Source: Amborella trichopoda (Eukaryota; Streptophyta; Magnoliopsida; Amborellales; Amborellaceae). Taken from it: a stretch of 64,000 nucleotides of DNA. Within the stretch, counting starts at the first letter, position 1. The number at the start of each line of letters is the position of its first letter. This document shows positions 56,727 through 64,000 of this stretch, one piece after another. The DNA lies in assembly GCF_000471905.2 (NCBI RefSeq), contig NW_006500357.1:491871-555870 (forward strand), written 5' to 3'. Under the pieces are notes generated by a model that worked only from the letters and a program-made list of their open reading frames with translations, made no database searches and had not been told where the DNA came from. Position numbers and translations under genes: made by a program.

Positions 56727-57541
56727 CAGCACATTAGCCTGCGCTGATGAGCTCAGAACCTCAAGCACTTCGGCAATGGTTGCATTCATACCAATCTAGA
56801 GAAGCATGAATATGCATATCTCACAATCGAGTTTCACTCCTTTTTCTAGTAATTTCTCAAATAATTCTAACATTTGTTAATATTTGTAGTTAACAGATCA
56901 AAATTTCCAAGGGAACATATGTTTACAAGGGTAGGCCTGTAGAATTACAACTGTTAATAGCGTGGAAACATAGAAGAAGGGAGCGCCCCAAAATTGCAAG
57001 GTCAGGCCATCTATTCAGCTCTATAGCCAAACAATTCATCTTCTCCCTAGGAAAGAATAGCATATTTTCATCATAATTTTTATTTTTTAGATGTTAGAAA
57101 CTTTAGGAACCCAGCTTAAACGACATTACTATTTCATGAAATGAGAACAAAAAAGAAAAACAAATTACAAAAAATCCCCAATCCATCTAAATCAAACAAA
57201 CGACTACAAACAAATCAATCTGATATCAAGCTACACATACATCAATCCAGTTCAACTAGTGAATGTTAAAAAGTACAGGACTAAATATTAAAAATAACCA
57301 GAGAGCCAGTGTTAAGGAAATCGATTTTAAGTAAAGAAAAACAAACTGAACAATGGGGGAGGCAAGAGGGAGCCAAAAATGGTTTTTCAATTGATAAATC
57401 CTAAACCCTAAAACACAAAGCCTTGGATCTTATACATAAAAAAGAAACATGGAGGTGAGAAACAACCTTTGGGGCCACAACCGTGGCTGCCTTGACCACA
57501 AGGGCTCTGAAACTCCTGGAGACTCAGCTCAACGGCTTCAT
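56727..57541 (-). pseudogene. Possible two-exon gene remnant, unrecognised
   Basis: A minus-strand block 57541-57467 starts with ATG and reads RSFRALVVKAATVVAPK after an in-frame TGA at codon 6, ending CCAAAG/GTTG, a possible donor. A second block from 56795 begins after CTCTAG and reads IGMNATIAEVLEVLSSSAQA in matching phase. The upstream sequence on the minus strand looks like a CT-rich 5' leader. Neither block is long enough for firm identification and the early TGA argues for a pseudogene. The opposite strand of the first block is also open for about 48 codons, so the coding strand is uncertain. Confidence 0.3.
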
Positions 57542-57746
57542 AGAAGAAACCCTAACAAGAGAGGGTCTCAATCGGAAGCCTCTGCTTGAAACAGAGGAAC
57601 CAGCAAACTGAATAGAAGACATAAATCTCCGTACAGAAAACCCAGAACCAATAAGCAATCTGAAGATAAATATAGAGTTCCAAATCTTTTTAATAAAAAA
57701 ATAGCTAGGTTAATAGAGCAACACTCAAGCAGTTAGAGAGAGAAAA

Positions 57747-57843
57747 TGCAGCTCCAGCAAGAGCAACAAGAAACACTGAAATTGTTAGTTGGAGAAGTAA
57801 AAAGAGAGAACTCACAGTTGCAGAAGGAAGCGAAAGAAACAAA
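57747..57843 (+). other. Possible small coiled-coil exon
   Basis: ATG followed by QLQQEQQETLKLLVGEVKR and ENSQLQKEAKETK, then AAAG/GTATTG as a possible donor (otherwise TAG after two codons). Charged heptads suggest coding sequence, but no partner exons are seen. Confidence 0.25.
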
Positions 57844-57930
57844 GGTATTGTAGAGAGAATGTAGAACTACGAATTTCAGGACTAAAATAAGAGCTTCAGG
57901 GTAAACTTGTGTTTAGAGAGTGAGACCAAA

Positions 57931-57990
57931 GGGCCGTTTGGATACCTGAAAATATATTGTCTATGAAATATATTACTGTCGTGAATCCAC
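57931..57990 (+). repeat. Second copy of a Harbinger-like left end
   Basis: GGGCCGTTTGGATACCTGAAAATATATTGTCTATGAAATATATTA closely matches the start of the element at 52682 in the same orientation. The similarity ends after about 55 bp. No transposase follows. Confidence 0.6.
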
Positions 57991-58297
57991 CAGCAAAAAG
58001 AGTAATTTTGTGGCTTCTATGAAAGACTACAGAGAAGCTCAGAATTCTCCGAACAATTGATTTAACCATAGTTTTGGAGAGAGGGAAATGAACCCCTGAA
58101 TGCAGCCACTTTTTGCAGGCTTTGTGAAAGCTAGGACAGGACTTTAGAGAAAGAAAATAGCAGTGGAGTTTAGAGAGAAAACGTAGTAGTGGATATGAGC
58201 ATGAGAGAGGGAGCATGCGGGAGGGAGAATGGCAGCAGATAAACTATTTTTTTTTTGGGCAAGCGACGGGTGTAGTTCGATTACCCCATAAGCACCT

Positions 58298-58395
58298 AAT
58301 AGATTTTACAGCCATCCTACACATAACAGATTTAACGTAATAGATTTTACAGCCATCCTACAGGTAACAGATTTAACGTAATGGATTTCACCGCC
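58298..58395. repeat. Tandem repeat, about 45-bp unit
   Basis: AATAGATTTTACAGCCATCC, then TACACATAACAGATTTAACG, is repeated with small changes a little over two times. Confidence 0.75.
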
Positions 58396-58489
58396 ATCAG
58401 ATTTGGTTATTTGCATAGAGCGAACAATCTCAATGAATCTTTTTTGTTTTTCTCTCATTTTTGTCTCTCTCCAATCTTTTTTTAAAACA

Positions 58490-58960
58490 GAAGATATTAT
58501 CAGCTTTTCTCTCTCTCATGGATCTTTTTCTCTCTCTTCTTGTCCCTCTTTAATTCTTGAATTTACAGGTGCAAGAGCATGTCTCTCAAATGGATCTTTT
58601 TGTCTCTCTTCTTGTCCCTCCTCACTATTTTTTGAATTTACAAGTCCAAGAGCATAGCCAGTAGTAGTAGCGAACAAAGATGCAGTTCATGCAAGTATCA
58701 TAAGAGGAAATGCAGTCGAGATTGTATTTTTGAGCTATATCGTTGAAAATGATGCAAAATAATAGAAGATGTGAGGTGCAAGTGCATGTCCTTCTTATCT
58801 CTCTCTAGGTAAATGTGAAATGTGGGGTAGTTAAGAGGGTGAGAAATTATCTCTCTTCATATGCTAATGGGTAGTTGTTATCCAATCATACAAATAATGA
58901 GTAGTTGTTATCTAATCACATAAGTAATGGGTAGGCCTATATATATATGGGCCCATGTAT
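58490..58960. repeat. Two local tandem duplications
   Basis: A roughly 77-bp phrase (ATGGATCTTTTTNTCTCTCT ... GAATTTACAGGTGCAAGAGC) occurs at about 58515 and 58590. A 32-bp phrase (TAATGGGTAGTTGTTATCCA plus ATCATACAAA) occurs three times from about 58864 to 58940. Confidence 0.7.
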
Positions 58961-59069
58961 TGAAATGAAGAATGTGTGGAAAAAGCATGAATTTTGTGAT
59001 TATATCTGTGAATGAGTATTTTTAATTATCATTAGTATTAGTGCTTTATCCAAAAACTTACAACATGAC

Positions 59070-59604
59070 ATCAAAGCGTATATAAAATTCAACACATATT
59101 TCCCTTCAGATCAAATGGATAACTTCTTAAAGGTCCACAACCTTTACGACACAAAGAGAATATGCCAAACCTTGGAGCAGATCATTGAACCCATTAAGAG
59201 AGCCAATGCCGTGAAATCTATGGTATACGAAGCAAATGCCTTTGAAAATCACCAAGATACTTGAGTATGAGCTCGACAGTCTAACACAAGTAACACAGTC
59301 TTTACCACAAGCTCCATCAGAACCTCCGAATTGGCGAGGGGTTTTTCAAGGACTGTTGGAGCATGGAACAGTAAATCTACGACAGGATTATAGTGCCAAT
59401 CAAGAACTAGACTGTGGTCTTTTGGAGGCTCAGTACGTTGACCTTGACCCTTTTGAAGCTCAGCAACTAGAGCAGCAGCAGGAACCGGTGGACCTTCAGG
59501 TTGTGAATGGTGGGACTAGCGGGGTGGTGGAGGGTGGGGAAGTTCTAGAGGTGGGGTGGGGGAGTGGTGGATACTTAAATGAAGGATACGCAGGTATTTC
59601 TTAA
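59070..59604 (+). pseudogene. LOB-domain (LBD) protein remnant
   Basis: The first frame reads NTYFPSDQMDNFLKVHNLYD, then LEQI, then RANAVKSMVYEANA. This is the plant-specific LOB domain from the APYFP word through the GAS-like region to the conserved S-x-YEA block. The N-terminal C-x2-C-x6-C-x3-C zinc motif that should precede YFP is not present; the bases before it read HDIKAYIKF without the cysteines. After YEANA the frame stops and a second frame (59236-59604) continues with ITKILEYELDSLTQ and a Gln/Glu- and Gly-rich tail, so the DPVYG block and leucine zipper are lost or altered. LBD proteins are transcription factors for lateral organ and root development. I infer a pseudogene, possibly from a class with a long C-terminal tail. 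Confidence 0.6.
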
Positions 59605-59796
59605 TGTTTGAAACCAGAATTATTTAAGTCTATCTATTTTCCATGGTTAATTATAAACAATGAATCATTCTTTTATATCAAATTTCAAATACACGTAAAA
59701 AAAGGTTGTGAAATTTATCAAATTCGTCTTTAGGAAATAACTATCTTATCAAATTACATTGATGAATTGGATCTAATTTCTTTAGTGTTAAATAGT

Positions 59797-60455
59797 AGGG
59801 AAAATTACATAAAAATCTCAAGACCACACTTTCTATGCAACTTATCCCCAACCGAACTTTGTCTGTCACTTTTTTCCCAAAGCAAACTGTCTATGTAAAT
59901 ACCCTCAAGGGAAAAAGTTAATTTTTTTTGGATGGAAATGTTTTTCCCATACACAAAAATCATTTTGGCCAGATTTGACGTTGATTTTTGAAGTGCACAA
60001 GTGCCAAACCACCCTAAGACAACAACTAGATCAAAACTGAGTACTACCGAACTGCCCTTTACATAGTGCCGAGCCTTTTGCAACTGCTGGACCGCAACTA
60101 CTAGATCGCCTTTTGCAACTACCGGACCACACTTTACACAGTGCCGGAGCCTTACTACCAGACAGCACTTTACAAGTTCCGAAGCCCTACTGTCGTACCG
60201 CATTTTACACAATATTGGAGCCTTACTGCAGACTGCACTTACATGTCGAAACCCCTATTTTGGTAGGATAGAGGAGAGAGGGGATGGGTAAGGTAAAAGT
60301 AAGTGAGGGTAGTTTAGGTTTTTTTTATTATTATTATTTGATTAAAGGGTATTTGTATAAAAAGTGTATTTTGTAGAAAAAAAGTGAGAGAAAAAGTTAG
60401 GACGGGGTAGGTTGCACAGAAAATGTAGTCTTGAGGGTTTTTTGTAATTTTCTCT
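59797..60455. mobile_element. Long-TIR MITE-like element, copy 1
   Basis: Starts AGGGAAAATTACATAAAAA; the reverse complement of its right end starts AGAGAAAATTACAAAAAAC. The arms (about 150 bp) share CCCTCAAGAC, ACTTTCTATGCAACTTATCC-like and CACTTTTTT words in the same order. The core (60050-60245) is a degenerate version, in reverse orientation, of the 21-bp minisatellite in copy 2. No coding sequence; the minus-strand frame 59805-60212 is spurious. Target duplications are not clear. Confidence 0.75.
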
Positions 60456-60886
60456 AAATTGTATTCAAAAGAGTGGATGTTTCTTAAAAAACTTAGAAAT
60501 CTATGAAAAGTAACATGTAGAGCTTGGGATTTCATATAAATTTTATTAAAATCATGAAGACACATTTACAATTCTAGGTCTATTATGTGTATGGATAGAT
60601 AGATTTACTACGAAATTTCGCATCGCAGATGTGAATCGCGTAGACCGATGAGAAAGTACATTCACAAAGACACAAGAAGACGACCATGTACATTCACAAA
60701 GAGGCTGAAAAAGAAGACCATCTCTCTCTCCAAACAAGTTTTGCTCCAAAAGTTGTATTTTCTACGGGTTTGAAGAAAATTAATGCTTCATGATTGAATG
60801 AAAACAGCACAATTTTTTGATGGGTGTGATCTACAAGTTAGATAATTAAAAATTCAAATTTTAAATATAATAATCTAATACTTTGT
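60456..60886. other. Sequence between the two long-TIR elements
   Basis: AT-rich, no gene recognised. The short open frame on the minus strand (60552-60749) has no family resemblance. Confidence 0.3.
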
Positions 60887-61553
60887 AGGAAAAATTACAA
60901 AAACCCCAAAACTACACTTTCTATACAACTTACCCCCAACCTAACTTTTTTTCACTTTTTTCTTCAAAATATACTTTCTATGCAAAAACCCCTAACCAAA
61001 GTTAAAAAAAAAAAATATCTAAACTACCCTCCCTTACTTTTACCCAACCCACGCGTCTCTCCTCTATCCCACCAAAATAAGGGGCTCCGGTACCATGTCA
61101 GTGTGGTCTGGCCTTAGTGTGCTCTGGCATTGTGTAAAGTGTGTCCGGCAATTGAAAAAAGCGGTCCGGCAGTTGCAAAGGACAATCCGGAAGTTGCAAA
61201 GTGTTATCCGGCAGTTGCAAAGTGCGGTTCGGCAGTTGCAAAGTGCGGTTCGGCAGTTGGAAAGGGTTGTCCGGCAGTTGCAAAGGGCTGTCTGGCAGTT
61301 GCAAAGGGCGGTCCAGTTCCGATAATGTGATGGTGTGCGGGAATATGCTATTGGGGTCCAAAAGTCAACGTCAAATCTGCCCAAAATGGTTTGTATACAG
61401 GAAGGGCATTTCCATAAAAAAAAAAAAATGAACGTTTTCCTTGAGGGGTATTTGCATAGAAAATTTGTTTTGAGAAAAAATGTGCGAAAAAATTAGGGTG
61501 GAGATAAGTTGCATAAAAAACTGTTGTCTTGAGAGTTTTTTGTAATTTTCTCT
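60887..61553. mobile_element. Long-TIR MITE-like element, copy 2
   Basis: Starts AGGAAAAATTACAAAAACC and ends GTAATTTTCTCT. Its two arms are inverted copies of each other and match the arms of copy 1. Core carries the 21-bp minisatellite. Length 667 bp against 659 bp for copy 1. Confidence 0.78.
61144..61311. repeat. 21-bp minisatellite, eight units
   Basis: Units close to TCCGGCAGTTGCAAAGTGCGG, drifting to TTCGGCAGTTGGAAAGGGTTG and similar. Because 21 is a multiple of three, open frames appear on both strands (61064-61431); they are repeat artefacts. Confidence 0.92.
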
Positions 61554-61799
61554 AGGCGTTTCCAAAAATTTGGAATAAAAAAAAATTTCCCAACTTCATT
61601 CTCTTCCTAAGCGAATAAGTGTATAGTATCACCTCACTTTAAATAGAGAGAGAGAGAAAGGGAGAGAAATGGCAGGATATTTTCTTGCTCCTTAACTAGA
61701 GAGATAAGCTACAATCCTAAGAGTGGGGGGCAGCCTTTGAATAAGAAAATAAGACAGTATAAGGGAAAAGAGATCGATTACAAAGACGGTGAGAAAAAA

Positions 61800-61887
61800 A
61801 AATTTCCTTCGGATTATATACTTATAAGACCGTTCACAATCCCAAATTTCCTTCGGATTATATACTTATAAGACCGTTCACAATACC
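61800..61887. repeat. 44-bp tandem duplication
   Basis: AATTTCCTTCGGATTATATA followed by CTTATAAGACCGTTCACAAT occurs twice in direct succession. Confidence 0.9.
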
Positions 61888-62524
61888 TTGTAGCCATTAG
61901 ATGTGAAATCCCATGAATTGAAATGTATTGTTATATTCAAAAAATTTATTTGGATTTTGTATCAAGTCAATGACACATCCCCAACTACCGGATCTCATAT
62001 CTAGCTGTCAATAATACTGGTGACCTCCTTATACTAAAAGTAAATGCTCTCATAATTTACATTTCCATATAAAAAATTAGAAAGGTTTAGGTTTATCACT
62101 TATATATAAGTTTTTTTGGTAGGATTTTAAAAAATCTAAATAAGTTTACTCTTGAAAACGTATTTCCTAGTAAAATTGTGTATCCCATTCAATATATCGG
62201 CATCTAATATATAAATTATGGAAAAGTATACGAAGCCGATAGTCTCATCCCATAAATCATTTCCAAACCGCTTTTTCCTTAGAAGTGGCACGTCAACTAA
62301 ATCTTGATAACCTAAAAAATAAGAAATCCTAGTAAATCGATTTTTCTCACTATAATCTCTAACAATAGATTACGTGTCTTATAAAAGCTTAAGAAGTTAA
62401 GCTTAGGAAGTTAGATAAATTAGCAAAATGCACGTGTGATAGCTTTTCAAATATTATGATTAAATTCCAAAAGGTCTAAGTTACAATTGTTTTCTAGAAA
62501 ATGAACTATTAAAATTTGGAGACT

Positions 62525-63105
62525 AGGAATATTTTGGTCATTTTTATTTTATTGAAAAATATTTTTTTTATATTTTTCGATAGTGTGAGTTTAATAGAGG
62601 ATTGGACGTCCAAAATTTGGTGTCAAAATAGTTTATAGAAAAAAATTAAAAATAAAATAGTGTAGAGACGTGACATTATGATTGGGGCAATCTTAACCCT
62701 CCATTCAATATGGACGGTTGGATAAGGAGAAGTATATAAGTTTTATGTTGTAGGGGATACATAAAAAGCTTGCCCATGGGAACAGTTTCTATACTTCCCC
62801 TACAGTATAGAAGATCTATGCTTCCCTACCATCCAGCCATCCAATTTTGATCAAGAGAGCCACTCAACATTTGATCTTAGATTCGATGTCTCAAAGTATT
62901 TTATTTTTAATTTTTTTATACAAATTGTACAAATATGAAATTTGATACGTACCACCTTCTCATTGGGGTGCACCTATTAAATATATTTTTTCAATAAAAT
63001 ATAATGACCAAAATACCCTTTGAAGCTTTTAGAGGTGTTTTGATTATTTTATTTTATTGAAAATAATTTTTTTATATTTTTTGATAGTGCGAGTTTAATA
63101 GAGGA
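62525..63105. repeat. Fold-back structure plus direct copy
   Basis: TGGTCATTTTTATTTTATTG...AAAAATTAAAAATAAAATAG (62530-62660) is inverted at 62880-63008, with about 220 bp between the arms. The sequence ATTTTTCGATAGTGTGAGTT plus TAATAGAGGA at 62573 recurs directly at 63077. Probably a small MITE with a duplicated arm. Confidence 0.6.
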
Positions 63106-63239
63106 CTTGCAGTTGGATATTAAGCAAGCTTGCTTTCCATTTTAATGACTTGCAGTGTTTTTATATTTTTCAACAATAAGTTTTCAACATTTTAATGACT
63201 TGCAGCTTGCATTACATGGCATCGCCCATAGTCTGAGAA

Positions 63240-64000
63240 TGTTTTTTTAACTATCAATCTCAAAAACTTCTTGTTGTCCAAGCTGCTCAACACCTCGCCA
63301 AATATTTTTGGCTCGTCATTAAAAAAAAGGAAAAAGAAAATGCCCAGTATTGGGTACATCCAAACTCTTACCAATGTTGTATTTCAACAAAAGAAGAGAG
63401 ACAAATTATTAGAGCAAGTCGGAACGGTTTTCAATATGGTTTTTTTTTTGTTTTCTTGGTAGTTCAATGGTAGAACTTAAACTAGGCTAATTTTAAAAAA
63501 AAAAAAAAAAAATGGTAAAAATCAAACTAGAGATATACAATGGGATATTGAATTGTTACAGAGAAGGTGACGTTTAGTACTGATCGTGAGTGATTATGAA
63601 TGAGAAGAGAGAGAGAGCTTCAGAAAACATCTCTCAAAAAGGGAACGGAGACTGCATAGGGGTAGAAAGCACTGTATTTGTTGGGTGGGCAGGAGTGAGA
63701 GAGAGAGAGAGCTTCTGGTGTGTTGAATCTATAGGTGGTGCTGAGAGGAGCAAGATTTAATTAAAAAGGAAAAAAATTCAAGCATGACCCAAACTTATTT
63801 GCACGACTTTTTGCAGAAAAAAACAAGAGCATTCTGACCGTCGATCTCCAAAATTTGAAGTTGTCCACCTTGTTCAATACAAGGAAGAAACAAAGAGCGT
63901 TGGAGCTAGAGAGAAGGGATTCATTATGGGGTTATTTATTTTTGGTAGTTCAATAATAAAAATCAAACTTCAAATATGGAAAAATGTTCAAACTCTAACT
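63240..64000. repeat. Imperfect direct duplication at the window end
   Basis: 63240-63540 and 63830-64000 share TCAATCTCAAAAACTTC/TCGATCTCCAAAATTTG, TTGTCCANNTTGTTCAA-like and TTGGTAGTTCAATNGTA words in order. The second copy is cut by the window edge. No gene recognised. Confidence 0.45.

Noticed and set aside
61064..61431. Open frames with repeated RQLQSAV-type or NCRTALC-type heptads.
   Set aside because: Artefact of a 21-bp minisatellite, open on both strands.

Overview
The window looks like nuclear DNA of a flowering plant. The evidence is a degenerate plant 45S rDNA block (18S-ITS1-5.8S-ITS2-26S), plant-type Copia and Tat-lineage Gypsy retrotransposons, a PIF/Harbinger transposon, a remnant of a plant-only LOB-domain gene, and spliced exons in AT-rich introns. 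I cannot name the species. Two runs of N (19141-19290 and 51055-51956) are assembly gaps. No complete, obviously functional protein-coding gene is visible: the region is mostly nested, decayed repeats around broken host genes.

Layout. 1-430 and 9380-9790 are inverted copies of a non-coding AT-rich repeat. 2048-7519 (minus) holds ten exon-like blocks of a coiled-coil protein gene with recognisable splice sites and at least two frameshifts. Its large intron contains a 1.9-kb solo Copia LTR (4438-6348) with a perfect 5-bp target duplication, and one further coiled-coil exon at 8035-8132 points the opposite way. 11297-19107 is the matching Copia element with long LTRs, initiator-Met-type primer site, a decayed RNase H and a polypurine tract; its 3' end runs into the first gap. 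20797-21322 is a LINE tail. 22743-24022 is a terminal-inverted-repeat element filled with a CT-rich minisatellite.

25095-48445 is one very large (over 23 kb) minus-strand Gypsy element of the Tat/Ogre type: 5' LTR at 44212-48445, primer site, gag, long linker, RT, RNase H, second (plant-type) RNase H, integrase, a 3.5-kb repeat-rich 3' region and 3' LTR at 25095-29405. A 2.9-kb solo LTR of a related subfamily (35247-38138, plus strand) sits between RT and RNase H, flanked by a near-perfect 5-bp duplication. Both LTRs carry a roughly 2-kb GA-rich array (CU-rich in the sense transcript) with many copies of a short self-complementary module just downstream of the LTR TATA box. This is the most unusual structure in the window.

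At 48444 the 5' LTR changes abruptly into an 18S rRNA sequence, and the rDNA pseudogene continues to about 50856, followed by GA repeats and the second gap. 52682-55690 is a decayed PIF/Harbinger element with Myb-like ORF1 and DDE transposase. 56727-57541 may contain two small minus-strand exons of an unrecognised gene. 59070-59604 is a LOB-domain pseudogene. 59797-60455 and 60887-61553 are two long-TIR elements with a minisatellite core. The remainder to 64000 is AT-rich repeats and fold-back sequence.
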